From NCBI RefSeq assembly GCF_019703515.2, contig NC_059347.1, positions 26,986,501 to 27,050,500 on the forward strand: a DNA stretch of 64,000 bases, read 5' to 3'. The notes under the pieces are model-generated. The model did not search any database, was not told where the DNA came from, and was given only the letters and a program-made list of their open reading frames with translations. Below, piece after piece: positions 11,487-22,710 of this stretch. The DNA comes from Myxocyprinus asiaticus. Taxonomy: Eukaryota; Chordata; Actinopteri; Cypriniformes; Catostomidae. Numbering within the stretch: position 1 is the stretch's first letter; each line of letters begins with the position of its first letter. Position numbers and translations under genes: made by a program.

Positions 11487-12339
11487 TTTTATTTTTATTT
11501 TTTTTGGATTGTGTGTGTGTTATGTGAGACCACAGGGGTGTTCGTTAGGGGTCAGGGTGGGATTGTATTAGTAGGGTTTAAATGTAAAATGTTGATTCTT
11601 AATATATGTGTTGAGATTTTTCCACTGTCATGTGCATATAAATCAATAAAAATGTTAATTACAAAAGATGGTGTTGTGGTCCTGGTATTTAAAAATTATG
11701 TGTCTGGATGTCAGGAATACAAGCAGTATTTTTTAGGGATACAAGCAACCAAGAATGTTGTGGTCTGATTTGTTGTTAAACTAGATCTCTCCACTGGGTA
11801 TCACAGGATAAATAAGGATGCTTGGCATGTACAGGCCATTGCTTAAGTCCCACATTGAAAGTTGGCTTGATGAAATAGCATGTGGCATCCTTTAAAGGAA
11901 AAAAAAAAAAAAGAGAGAGAAAGAGAAGAGGTGGTAAATGAGGAAGAGACAGACAGTAAGGTCTCTCACTCACTTAAGCCTCTGCTTCTTTTCTCTAAAC
12001 CTTAGGCATTCTGAGTGAACAGGACACAGAATCAGCCAATTTGATCCAGCCTCAAATTGGCTGTTCTTATCCATTACCTCTTTTGATAAATAAGTGGATG
12101 GATTGCTGAGATGGAAATTGCCACGCAGCCTGTTTGCATCACAGTAGTGGAGAGAGCAGATTACCAAGTAGCACAATAAAATTTGAATTGCTTGAGAGAG
12201 AATGCTTAAAGTAATTATCAGCTAAAGTCAGTCAGTGACATTTACAGAGCATATCGTTTGCAGCTTAGATGTGGTCAAAACACAGATTCTCAGTAGAGTA
12301 GAGGAGGCCCTGATCGCTGCTAAATCCATCACTGAAGGG
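11487..12339. other. Intergenic DNA
   Basis: No gene recognised. An A-run followed by GA-rich sequence lies at about 11900-11930. Frames at 11511-11768 and 11776-12176 have no recognisable domain. Confidence 0.4.
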
Positions 12340-12860
12340 TGAAAAGATTGCTTATAAAACCCTACTCACCCTGCCCACTACCTTTTTGAACTGTTGCCTT
12401 CTGGCCGACGCTTCAGAGCTCTGAGCACCAGAACCGTCAGGCACAGGAACAGTTTTTCCCTCAGGCTATCCATCTCATGAACAGTTAAATTGCCCCATTG
12501 AGCAATAACTATGTGCAATATATTTATCCAACACATCCAACCTCTTCTGCCATTTCATTCCTTTGAAAACAAACAAACAAACAAAAAAAAAAAACATTTG
12601 CACTGTACATAACAGATAACAGATTTGTATTAGATTGCACTACGTGTGTGTATGTATGTATGTGTGTGTGTGTCTGTGTGTGTATGTACGTATGTGTATA
12701 ACTATTTTTTATTTTTTATTATTATCTATGTCTTGCTGCTGTTTTTGTATTGTTTTTGTATTGTTGTACACTGGAAGCTCCTGTCACCAAGACAAATTCC
12801 TTGTATGTGTAAGCATACTTGGCAATAAAGCTGATTCTGATTCTGATTCTGATTCTGATC
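12340..12860 (+). mobile_element. CR1/L2-type LINE 3' fragment
   Basis: Reads NPTHPAHYLFELLPSGRRFRA and LSTRTVRHRNSF in one frame, which is the C-terminal tail of fish CR1/L2/Rex-type LINE polymerases, followed by a 3' untranslated region (ggcaataaagctgattctg) and a terminal (gattct)n tail at 12833-12860. It is strongly 5'-truncated. A TG-rich stretch at 12640-12690 lies inside it and gives meaningless VCVC-type frames. Confidence 0.7.
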
Positions 12861-13078
12861 AAAACACTTCTTAAGTCATTATGCCATAACTTCATTCTTC
12901 TACAGTAGTTATACTGTACATCTTAGAGATTTTTCCCTTTCCAAAGTCGCTTTTTGCTGTCTCGATGTTGGATTTGCAAAGCACTAATCTTTGTAAAGCT
13001 GCTTTGGAACAAGATGTATTGTGAAAAACGCACAAATAATTTTAATTGAACTGAATTCATCAGATTTCTCCAGACTGA

Positions 13079-13321
13079 TTTCCAGTGCTGTGCAGATTAC
13101 TTCTGAATTGTAATCGGGTACTGACCTCCCCTGAACAATTTACTGCTATTGCCTAATTAACATGTAATGATGTAATTCATAAGAAAGTAATTGTATTCCG
13201 ATTATGAAGTACAAGTACTTGATTTTCATAATCTTATTACGTAATATAGATGACATGTAATCAGTTACTGCCCAGCACTGCTGATTTCAGAGTGAATTCA
13301 GAAACAGAAGGCTGACCATTC
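13079..13321 (-). repeat. MITE copy A (inverted match at 16421-16663)
   Basis: About 243 bp whose reverse complement recurs inside DIRS copy 1. The shared words include cagtgctgtgcagattactt, cccgattacaattcagaagt in the inverse and ttcataatcgg. The dispersed copy, its appearance as an insertion in the DIRS element and the lack of an ORF make it a non-autonomous element. Confidence 0.8.
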
Positions 13322-13560
13322 TTGAACTAAACTCTGCATGTGCTTACTGACATTCAAAGCAGTGCCCCCAGTGGCCGAAGCGGGAAGTGTTTTTGAACAT
13401 AAGGGCGTGTGTGCTCCAGTTTCCAGGTGACATGCCCACACAAGGGCGCCAAAGTGAGTTGTTTTTAGCTGTGTATGATGCAATAAAGTCAAGAGGAATG
13501 CGTATTTTATTATCTCTGCCCCCAAACCAAAACCTCAACCCTAATCTTAACGGAATATTC
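13322..13560 (+). repeat. Dispersed repeat, second copy at 42656-43735
   Basis: The sequence tgcccccagtggcc, gtgctccagtttcc and aagaggaatgcgtattttatta recur in the same order at 42656-43735, where two hAT elements interrupt it. Nature of the repeat unknown. Confidence 0.65.
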
Positions 13561-14260
13561 TGGAATACGAGTTGAGCTCAGTCGACAGCATTTATGGCAT
13601 AATGCTGATTACAACAAAGATTAATTTCGACTCATACCTCTTTTTCTTTAAAAAAAAAATTTAAATATGGGTTACAGTGAGGCACTCACAAAGTGAACAG
13701 GGCCAATCCGTAAACATTAAAATGCACAGTTTCAAAAGTATAGTCACAAGACATAAACATTATGTGTGTTAACTTGACTTAAGTGTGATAATACCACTTG
13801 CTAACCTTTTCTGTGTAAAGTTATATCCAATTTTATAACATAATTGCCATGACAACAAAAATCTTAATGCCAGTATTGCAGGGGTGCTCATACTTCTATG
13901 CAATGAGATCTATTTTTTCATAATGTTATTAGAGAATTTCCATTTTTGGGCGAACTATCCCATTAAGGTGGGGGGTATATTAATGATTACTTTGCCCCGC
14001 TTTCAAATATGTAGTCATCATACTTTATAATTTTAGCTTTATAATTATATAATAATTTATAATAATATTAACAACAACAACAATAATAGATCCTTTAATA
14101 TTATGTGAAGTTAAAATCTTCTACACCAAGGAACCTGCACATACCACATTATTCAGTAGAGGAACTCCAAAACAGTGTCCATGATGGAAGTAAAGAAGGT
14201 GAGAGAGAATAAAGCATGAAGCCATTCTTTCTAAGTGGAGGCTGATATGCATGAAAATAG
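13561..14260. other. Intergenic DNA with MITE remnant
   Basis: A decayed right end of the TTAA-flanked MITE family lies at about 13921-13968 (catttttgggcgaactatcc). (caa)n/(aat)n simple sequence is at about 14060-14095. No gene seen. Confidence 0.45.
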
Positions 14261-14720
14261 TAGGGGTGTAAATTGGACGTTTCATCGCGATATGATCTTA
14301 TATCAATTCTCTAGGCCTGCGATCCGATATTTGCCGATACTTAAAAGTCTGCCGCAATACGATTCGATTTGATTCAGGGCCCTGCGATCGATATTCCAAT
14401 ATTATGTGCCTATTTACACAATAAATTAAAAATGTTTTGCTCTCAAATGCAACCAAAATATAATTTGAATATTTTATTGAGCTCTCTGAAAAGTGCAAAT
14501 TTAGTATCCACTTTGGGACATCCACAACAAAATAAGGTACTTCAGATGTTGAAAAAAAATTATACAGATAATAATATAAAAAAAAATGTCACAAGTGATC
14601 ATCAATCGTTTGATTACAGCTTATTTTTTAGTTTAATCCAATTCAAAGTACTTACATACCCATGACTTGTTTCCAACTATCCGTGCTATCTGCGGTTCCC
14701 TATCTGTCACTCACTCGAAG

Positions 14721-14875
14721 TTGTGTCGATGTAGTGACACTAGGGTCACTCTTGGGAGCCCGAAACACCTCTGATCTTTGAAAAAAGGCCAATGGGAATT
14801 GGCCAGTGGTATTTGCATACCACTCCCCTGAACATACGGGTATAAAAGGAGCTGGTATGCAACCACTCATTCAGA
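14721..14875. repeat. DIRS copy 1 left inverted terminal repeat
   Basis: Inverted match to 19578-19732 (ttgtgtcgatgtagtgacac... to ...accactcattcag). A TATA box (tataaaag) at 14841-14848 sits in a good position to drive transcription into ORF1. The outermost bases 14696-14750 are matched instead by the internal complementary region. Confidence 0.88.
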
Positions 14876-15084
14876 TTTTCTCTTCGGAGCCGAACGGTCG
14901 ATGCTTACTGAGCTGAATTCCCATGGCTTTCATTCACCTCTGCTGGATCTGATGGCGCATTTCAGCGGCTTCTCCCCCTATGCACTGGTGCATTGCAAAG
15001 AACGCCCCTGGGCGCTTCGGCAGAAATAAAAGAGTATATTCTAAAAAAAAGAGTATATTTCTCTAAAAGAGAGACACACCCTTC

Positions 15085-15745
15085 TGTTTGTGTGTTATTC
15101 CTGGTTGCTGTCATTATCTCTCGCCTTCTGACGGTCACGGTTGCTGTCTTTCGTGTCTGGGCGCTACCCACGTGGAGACATCATTCGTGGATGGGTCAGG
15201 TCCTCTTTGCGAGAACATGACCATGGCAATGTTGCGGTAGCGGCTTGCCTTAGTAAGAAAGCAAGCCACCCCAGCGGCTCCCCGCATCGGTCCTTCTACC
15301 TACGGGTATGAGGCCAGCGTGGCTAGCACTGGGGGTGATTTGGGGACCTCAATGGGACCACCTCCGCCAGGTATCCCCCCACGGACCTCTCATTCCCCAG
15401 CACACTCGTTTGCCCCGATAGGGCTTCCGGAAGAGTCCGCCGGCTCGTTTCAGGGCGAGTTTGACCTCTTGTTCGGAGCCTGCAAAGGTGATGAGATCTG
15501 GAGCGCAGCATCGGAGAGCGGGCTTGTCCAGTCGGACGTGGAAACCTCAGCTGGGCTTCCCCCCCTTGGGTACGGTCGCCCAGTCACAGGCTGACGCGGA
15601 GATGACAGACATGCTTTCCCAGGCAGCCACGAGCGTCGGGCTAGAGTGGAAACCTCCGCTCTCCCCTGAACCCTCGCGGCTCGATGATTGGTTCCTGGGC
15701 CCACGGCGTTGCTCACAGCCACGCCCCGCCCCAGTTCTTTTCTTC
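15085..15745 (+). pseudogene. DIRS copy 1 ORF1 (gag-like) remnant
   Basis: N-terminal part of ORF1. It begins CLCVIPGCC with a Cys/His-rich, zinc-binding-looking block (C-x-x-C, H-x-x-C, then LSCLGATHVET), and continues with a proline-rich MGPPPPGIPPRTSH and the acidic DLLFGACKGDE. An in-frame stop (tag at about 15238) follows the zinc-like block. The remainder of ORF1, present in copy 2 at 56772-57470, is missing: sequence passes directly from APPQFFSS to the reverse transcriptase. Confidence 0.7.
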
Positions 15746-17474
15746 CCTGTTTTACGGCCCCTACTTCATTGTACCGAAGAAAGGCGGTGGGTTGCGGCCA
15801 ATCTTGGACCTGCGAGTACTGAACCGGGCTTTACACAGACTCCCGTTCAAGATGCTGATGCAAAAACGCATTCTAGCGAGCGTCCGGCATCAAGATTGGT
15901 TCGTGGCGGTAGACCTGAAGGACGCGTACTTCCACGTCTCGATTCTACTTCGACACAGACCCTTCCTGTGGTTTGCATTCGAGGGTCAGGTGTATCCATG
16001 CAAGGTCCTCCCTTTAGGCCTGTCCTTGTCCCCTCGCATCTTCACGAAGGTCGCAGAGGCAGCCCTTGCCCCGTTAAGGGAAGTGGGCATTCGCATCCTC
16101 AACTATCTCGATGACTGGCTAATCCTAGCTCACTCTCGAGATGTGTTGTGTGCGCACAGGAACCTGGTGCTCTCGCACCTCAGCCGACTACGGCTTCAGG
16201 TCAACTGGGAAAAGAGCAAGCTCCTCCCGGTTCAGAGCATCTCTTTTCTCGGCTTGGAGTTGGATTCTGTCTCGATGATGGCGCGCCTCACAAACGAGCG
16301 CACTCAGTCAGTGCTTACCTGTTTGAAGGCGTTCAGACAGAAGACAGCGGTTCCACTGAAACTGTTTCAGAGGCTCCTGGGGCATATGGCATCCTCAGCA
16401 GTGGACACCTGGGGCATGAATGGTCAACCTTCTGTTTCTGAATTCACTCTGAAATCAGCAGTGCTGGGTAGTAACTGATTAAATGTAATCTATATTATGT
16501 AATAAGATTATGAAAATCAAGTACTTGTACTTCATAATCGGAATACAATTACTTTCTTATGAATTACATGATTACATGTTAATTAGGTAATAGCAGCAAA
16601 TTGTTCAGGGGAGGTCAGTACCCGATTACAATTCAGAAGTAATCTGCACAGCACTGGAAATCAGCTAAAATATGAGACCGTTTCAGCACTGGCTCCAGAC
16701 TCAAGTCCTGAGATGGGCATGGCGCCACGGGACACATCGCGTGGCCATCACGCCGATCTGTCACCTCCTCTTCAGCCCTTGGACCGACCTCACATTTCTA
16801 CAGGCAGGCGTTCCCCTAGAGCAGGTCTCCAGGTGCGTCGTGGTTACGACAGACGCCTCCAAAACGGGCTGGGGCGCTGTATGCAACTGGCATGCAGCTG
16901 CCGGCTCCTGGACAGGCCCGCAGCTACGTTGGCACATCAACTGCCTCGAGTTGTTGGCAATTCTGCTCACCCTGCGGAGGTTTCGTCCGTTGATGTGTTA
17001 GTTCAGACAGACAACATGGCAACGGTGGCATACATCAACCGTCAACGCGGTTTACGCTCCCGTTGTATGTCACAACTCGCCCACCGTCTCCTCCTCTGGA
17101 GTCAGCAGCACCTCAAGTCGCTGCGAGCCACTCACATCCCGGGCGACCACAACACTGCAGTGGATGCGCTGTCACGACAGGTTACCCTCAGGGGAGAGTG
17201 GAGACTCCACCTTCAGGTGGTCCAGCTGATTTGGAGTCGATTCGGGCAGGCACAAGTAGACCTGTTCCCTTCCCGAGAATCCTCCCACTGCCCGCTCTGG
17301 TATGCCCTGACCGAGGCACCTCTCGGTATAGATGCGCTGGCACACAGTTGGCCCCCTGGGCTATGCAAATATGCATTTCCCCCAGTGAGCCTACTTGCAC
17401 AGACCCTGTGCAAGGTCAGGGAGGAAGAGGAGAAGGCCATCCTAGTAGCACCCTACTGGCCCACCCAGACATGA
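15746..17474 (+). pseudogene. DIRS copy 1 pol: RT, RNase H and methyltransferase-like region
   Basis: Reverse transcriptase begins at YFIVPKKGGGLRPILDLRVL and includes VAVDLKDAYFHVSI (first catalytic aspartate) and NYLDDWLILA, with the YLDD catalytic motif at 16104-16115 intact. The RT tail is cut at about 16390 by a MITE insertion. RNase H resumes at 16672 (VVTTDASKTGWGA, NCLELLAIL) and, after a frame change near 17000, continues as TDNMATVAYINRQ. Then QVDLFPSRESSHCPLW, IDALAHSWPPGL and YAFPPVSLLAQTL resemble the Dam-like methyltransferase region known in DIRS elements (inference). It ends near APYWPTQT-stop (tga). Frameshifts and the insertion make it non-functional. Confidence 0.85.
16421..16663 (+). 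repeat. MITE copy B inside DIRS copy 1 pol
   Basis: Reverse complement of 13079-13321. It interrupts pol: DIRS copy 2 reads straight through this place. About 16390-16671 replaces roughly 20 bp of element sequence, so the exact insertion borders are blurred and a target duplication is not visible. Confidence 0.8.
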
Positions 17475-17646
17475 TTCTTGGACCTCACGCTCCTCGCGAA
17501 AGCCCCCCTCTGGCGAATTCCCCTGAGGAAGGACCTTCTTTCTCAGGGATGGGACACCATCTGGCACCCACGACCAGACCTCTGGAATCTCCATGTCTGG
17601 GCCCAGGACGGGACACAGAAGACTTAAGTGGCCTACCACCCGCGGT

Positions 17647-18600
17647 GGTAGACACGATCACTCAGGCTAGGGCTCCCTCTACGAGGCGCCTGTATGCCTT
17701 GAAGTGGTGTCTGTTCGCTAAGTGGTGTTCTTCCCAACGCGAAGACCCCCAGAGATGTGCAGTCAGATCGGTGCTTTCATTCCTGCAGGAGAGGTTGGAG
17801 AGGTGGCTGTCCCCTTCCACCTTGAAGGTGTATGTAGCCGCTGTAGCGGCACACCACGACACATTGGCTGTAAGTCCTTAGGGAAGCACGACCTGATCAT
17901 CAGGTTCCTGAGGGGTGCCAGGAGGTTGAATCCCTCCAGACCGCGCCTCATTCCCTCATGGGACCACTTTTTAGTTCTTCAGGGTCTACGGGGAGCCCCT
18001 TTTGAGCCCCTGGAGTCAGCTGAGCTTAAGACACTCTCTTTAAAGACTGCCCTCCTGACTGCGCTCACTTCCATCAAGAAGGTAGGAGACCTACAAGCGT
18101 TCTCTGTCAGTGAAACGTGCCTGGAGTTCGGTCCGGGCTACTCTCATGTGATCCTGAGACCCCGACCGGGCTATGTGCACAAGGTTCCCACGACCCCATT
18201 TCGGGATCAGGTGGTGAACCTGCAAGTGCTGCCCAAGGAGGAGGCAGACCCAGCCCTGATGTTGCTGTGTCCGGTGTGCGCTTTACACATCTATTTGGAT
18301 CGCATGCAGAGCTTAAGAGTCTCTGAGCAGCTCTTTGTCTGCTTTGGTGGACAGCGGAAAGGAAGCGCTGTCTCCAAGCAGAGGATCGCCCCGTGGGTCA
18401 CTGACGCCATAGCAATGGCATATCACACTCAGGACGTGCCGCCCCCTGCAGGGCTACGAGCCCATTCTACCAGGAGTGTGGCGGCCCCCTGGGCCTTGAC
18501 CAGTGGCACCTCTCTAACAGAAATTTTCAGAGCAGCGGGCTAGGCAACACCCAACACCTTTGCGAGGTTCTACAACTCCGGGTTGAGCCGGTTTCGTCCC
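17647..18600 (+). pseudogene. DIRS copy 1 tyrosine recombinase
   Basis: Site-specific recombinase that would integrate the circular DNA. The N-terminal SAM-like half (VDTITQARAPSTRRLYALK...KVYVAAVAAHHDTLAV) is at 17647-17878. A frameshift follows, then KSLGKHDLIIRFLRGARRLN and the catalytic half. The first catalytic arginine position (family form KRVGDL) reads KKVGDL, with lysine at 18079-18081. The H-x-x-R motif is present as HSTR (18463-18474). The nucleophile tyrosine in ARFYN is at 18571-18573, but a TAG stop at 18541-18543, where the family has tryptophan, lies before it. The gene is therefore dead by frameshift, Arg-to-Lys change and stop. Confidence 0.87.
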
Positions 18601-19396
18601 GTGTCTTGCTAGGTATGAACAGGTAAGTCCGGGACAGCTGGCCGAGTGTATCGCTTGCGCATAGCACCTTTCACCTCCCTTGAGCTGAAGACGTGTGCTG
18701 TTGACTCCCAGTGGTGTTCACAAAGTGTGTTCCCTGGATGACTTCCTCCTAGCCCCGTGGCAGACGAGTTTTCGGAGAAACTCGCTGCCAGCTCAGTACA
18801 TGTGCTAACTAAGCCTTGTACTGGGGTAGGTGCTCCGCATGTGTTGGTTCCCCATAGGTGACCCCATGCGACGTATATCTTCTGCTAAATCGTTTCCCTG
18901 TTGGTAAACTGCGTCTTCCTTGGGCAGAGGCCTCTCTCCCAGTCACCATGTTTGTAGAAACTCCTCCCCCGTTGGGTAGGACCTACCATGGGACTTCTCC
19001 ACATGACACATTTCCGACAAGGCTCGGCAAGACCATGTGATGTATTTCCACTCAAAATCCCCCCCCCCCCCCCCGGGCGGGGTGTGGTCTCTGTGGTGTC
19101 TTCCCCTTGGGAGTGACACCCCCCCCTGACGTAGACACTGGTGGCCCCAGTCGGTTAACAAATTTCACTCTTTTTTGGGGAGAGAAAAAAAGAGGATAAG
19201 AGGCCATGACTGGGCTAGCCTGTCCCTATCTTTTGGGCAGTCAACTTGTCCCCGAAGGGCCGTACAATGCTCATAACAGCATTGGGGGAGGTTACGTGTC
19301 GGCCTGGTGCGCTGGCTACGAGGCACACAGTGGTCTGCCCGTCTCGTACCGCCAGTTCACGTAACACAGTTCAGCTAGTTGTGGCATTTCGTATAG
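18601..19396 (+). other. DIRS copy 1 3' non-coding region
   Basis: Sequence between recombinase and internal complementary region, also present in copy 2 (53640-54290, inverted). It contains a C-run at about 19059-19074 (a G-run in copy 2). Frames here are non-coding. Confidence 0.6.
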
Positions 19397-19498
19397 GGAC
19401 CCCTAGTGTCACTACATCGACACAACATCGAGTGAGTGACAGATAGGGAACGTCCTGGTTACTTTCGTAACCTCTGTTCCCTGATGGAGGGAATGAGA
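19397..19498 (+). other. DIRS copy 1 internal complementary region
   Basis: The left half (19397-19451) is complementary to the outermost 5' end (14696-14750) and the right half (19449-19498) to the outermost 3' end (about 19734-19783). The two halves meet at AAC (19449-19451): agatagggAACgtcctggtt. In the DIRS model this region templates completion of the ends when the circular intermediate forms. Confidence 0.88.
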
Positions 19499-19577
19499 CA
19501 TTGTGTCCCTCCTGCCAAAACGCTGGACTACCCGCTGAAATGGCCAGGACCTTGTCTCAGTTCCTCAGCACAAAACC

Positions 19578-19732
19578 TGAATGAGTGGTTGCATACCAGC
19601 TCCTTTTATACCCGTATGTTCGGGGGAGTGGTATGCAAATACCACTCGCCAATTCCCATTGGCCTTTTTTCAAAGATCAGAGGTGTTTCGGGTTCCCAAT
19701 AGTGACCCCTAGTGTCACTACATCGACACAAC
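19578..19732. repeat. DIRS copy 1 right inverted terminal repeat
   Basis: Inverted copy of 14721-14875, including the TATA word on the opposite strand at about 19603-19612. It is followed by ~50 bp to the 3' end that is inverted relative to 19449-19498. Confidence 0.88.
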
Positions 19733-20075
19733 GTCTCGTTCCCTCCATCAGGGAACAGAGGTTACGAAAGTAACCAGGACGTTTTCTTGGCTACCACTTC
19801 CACAGCTGTAATGAAAAATTCTGTTACAGTTAACTGGGATAAATGTTTCACATTATGGTTGAACTGCTCCATGGTACTTTTAAATAGCAAATTCTCATGT
19901 AAATTTCAAATGGGTCGCATGTGCAGTGATATAGATGGAAGCCCGAATTAATCACACATGTGAGCCGCTCTGCATTTGTCAGAGAGCTCACATTTTAAGG
20001 CGTGCCCGGTTGATGCACGCGCACTGATCCTGTCACTGGTCTGGAGCTCGCGTTGGATGGATCGTTACACCCCTA

Positions 20076-22654
20076 AAAAATAGGAAGTTGTCCATTCTGC
20101 TCACTTTCATTACAATAGATGGGGTGGTATTCCCACCTGCTCAAAACACATGCCACTTCAGCTTCTTGCCACAGACGAGACAGACATGCTCTCCAACACC
20201 ATCCCACTCTGTTGACTTTGGCACTTACATGATGTCACAGAGCCTGAGCCCCACTGGAAAGTCCAATATTTGAACTTTTCCCTGCTGGTTTACAGCACTA
20301 TGGCTTTGCCTGAAGAGGGTCAGCTTTGTTGAGGAGCTGTCAACCAGACAGAAAATTCTGTGGCAGACTTTGCCACAGGCCAGCTTAGATCTGCCATTTG
20401 CTGTAAGTGGGAGTGCAGTTTTTTGTAAATCTGGTGCAGAACAACAACACGCTTAGGTTGTGCAATACATTGGGCCTGAATAGGGGATATGAGTTTGTGG
20501 ATTTCTTATAAAAATCAAAACTGGTCATGTGTCTGTCAAAAAAAGGTCTGTCATATTTAGAAGTGATACAGATAATTACATAAAGGTGAGGTGTGTAATA
20601 CCATTGATGTTAAAATTCTTCTCCTATCCCAACTTGATACACAGAGACAACTATAAGTAAACAATTCATAACTTCTAGATATTATCACAAGTTATGCATT
20701 GGATATATATTTAGACATTATATTTAAAAAAATGTTTTTTGTCAAATTGTAGCATTTTTTCTAAACCACTTGTGTTGAAGTGTCAGATTTTGCAATGATG
20801 CTCCAATATGCTATCAAACCTGACCATGCTGCCACAGTCAAATCTGATTGTGCTACAAAGAAAATTATTGTATTATTGACAGAGTAATTATTGTGTTACC
20901 TGTCATTTATTTTAAACATCAAACATCAAAATTCCACCACACACTGTCAGACACAGACTTTGACCTGTGTGGTATGTTTGGTATATATAGACAGGTTTGT
21001 CTACATTTGTGAGGGACAAATGTCCTCATCAGTAAAAAAAAAAAAAAAAAGTTCTTAAATGGGTCAGATGACGTTGATCTCAAATCTAGTGATGTGCACA
21101 TGTTTGTGTGATGGTTAGGTTTAGGTTTAGGGGTAGAGTTTGGAAATAGAAAATATCATTAGCCTGGCATGAAATCAATGATATCACTTATATAATCAAA
21201 CAAACCTGTGTGTGTGTGTGTGTGTGGATGTCTGTGTGCGTGCGTGTTTTCTGCAGTGTAGATATTTTATCATCTCACCTCTTCATTTATGTGTGATTGT
21301 TTTCAGCACTGTGTCTGATTTATTGATTTTTATTTGACAAATTAAAAAAAAAATCTCTGTATTTTAATATTTCCTATGGCTTTTTTATTTTTATTTTTTT
21401 ATTATTTTTTACGACCACTTAGACTTATTGAATCAAGTCCAGATTATTTTTGTGTTTAGATAGCTGTGGAGGAAAGGTCACCAAGTCTTGTGACACTCAG
21501 ATAAAGGATACCATTTTTATTAAAGAAACAAAATCAAAATGGGTAAAAAATTGCCTGAACACCACAACAGGGTTAAATTATTTAGATTAAAAGACACTCT
21601 CTACTGCCAGACAATAAACATGAAAAAAAATAATAATAATAAGGAAATGTTTCGGCCAATGACAAGAAAGCTAGAATAGGGACTTCTAAAAACACTAACC
21701 TTGGTCCTAAACACACTTCTAACTCAAGGCAGTACAAGTGAGTACAGAAGAATTTAAATAAACAAAAATGTTGGTCAGACTAATGTCTGCTGATGTACTT
21801 TAATTTTACCGCTGATACTTTTCAAATTCACCGTTAGGCACTAAGTAGTAGAGGTTACATAAATCATGAAAGAAAATCCATACCACTACAACTTCCCAGA
21901 ATATCCAGTTATTTGTTGCCTCCTTTTATATTCAGTTATAGTTACCCAAAAAGAGGAAAAAAGGCAATATTGATATTTCAAGTTTTGGGGGTGAAAAGAA
22001 CCTCAAAACAACAATAGTCTGGTCGATGTGTAGATAACTGATAGTACAACCTAAATAAAAATCTATAACACTTTGTTTTTAAGGCAATTTTGTGAGCCTC
22101 TTATTTGCTGTTATTACAAAATCAGTATGTGATGTGACACATCCCTCCCATCCCTGCTACCACATAACAGTTCATTGCATTCTACATTTAATTGAATGAA
22201 CAGAACACATGTGGTCAGAGTTCACTTTTCCTCTCTGTCCAAAACATATGTGCTAAAGTGTCCGACTCAGAAGCATCATCCCCATTCAAACTGAGGCATT
22301 GTGTGCCCCCATTAATGTCTGCGGCAAATGGATTTTGAATGCAACCAAAGAAAAATAAAAAATAAAAATAAAAATTTATGTTTGAGTATTATGTTTATTA
22401 TAAAAACATTTGTTAAAAATTTGTTTGTATAAAATGCAGTGGTAGAAATCCTACATTTGTGTGTTTACATTTTTGGTCAGTTCAGTCAAGTCACACCTTC
22501 CGCAGATCATTTGCTTTAAACTGAAAAGTCTGTCATCATCTACCCACCTTCATGTCACTTGTGTGACTTTGGAACATTAAAGTAGTTATTACAAAAAATT
22601 TCAACAATGCTCTTTCCAATCAAAAGTGCATGGTGTTCATTGGCTGTCAAGTTC
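20076..22654. other. Intergenic DNA with simple repeats
   Basis: No gene recognised. (TG)n at 21207-21226, an A-run at 21037-21050, a ggttaggtttaggttta run near 21113, and AT-rich sequence at 21340-21420 and 22350-22385. Confidence 0.45.
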
Positions 22655-22710
22655 AGTTGCTTTCTTTTGATTATGGGGTTTGTAGTTCTTTTCCTTGTCA
22701 TTGTTCATTG

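Larger units (their letters stand above)
14695..19783 (+). mobile_element. DIRS-like tyrosine-recombinase retrotransposon, copy 1
   Basis: Retrotransposon with reverse transcriptase, RNase H and tyrosine recombinase regions in the order expected of DIRS elements, inverted terminal repeats and an internal complementary region. The outer 5' end starts TTCCCTATCTGTCACTC and the 3' end finishes AACCAGGACGTT. Both borders carry the trinucleotide GTT (14695-14697 and 19781-19783), and there is no longer target duplication. The element is 5089 bp including both GTTs, short because most of ORF1 and the start of pol are deleted near 15745, while a MITE adds ~250 bp. It lies inside a short hAT element. 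It is not autonomous: frameshifts, deletion and stops are described in the component entries. The G+C-rich coding region contrasts with the AT-rich surroundings. Confidence 0.92.
14261..20075. mobile_element. Short hAT-like element, split by DIRS copy 1
   Basis: The ends are TAGGGGTGTAA (14261-14271) and TTACACCCCTA (20065-20075), perfectly inverted. They are flanked by gaaaatag (14253-14260) and aaaaatag (20076-20083), an 8-bp duplication with one mismatch, as expected for hAT. Without the DIRS insertion the element would be about 726 bp (14261-14694 plus 19784-20075) and has no transposase. Confidence 0.8.

Noticed and set aside
12635..12874. Two overlapping frames rich in VCVC and DSDSDS
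   Set aside because: They translate TG-repeat and (gattct)n sequence within a LINE 3' end.
15461..16114. 217-codon frame on the plus strand
   Set aside because: It overlaps the DIRS reverse transcriptase in another frame. The RT frame has the recognisable motifs.
17063..17640. Long frame starting MYVTTRPPSPPLES
   Set aside because: Only its downstream end (from 17647) is recombinase; the upstream part is an alternative frame of RNase H and methyltransferase-like sequence.
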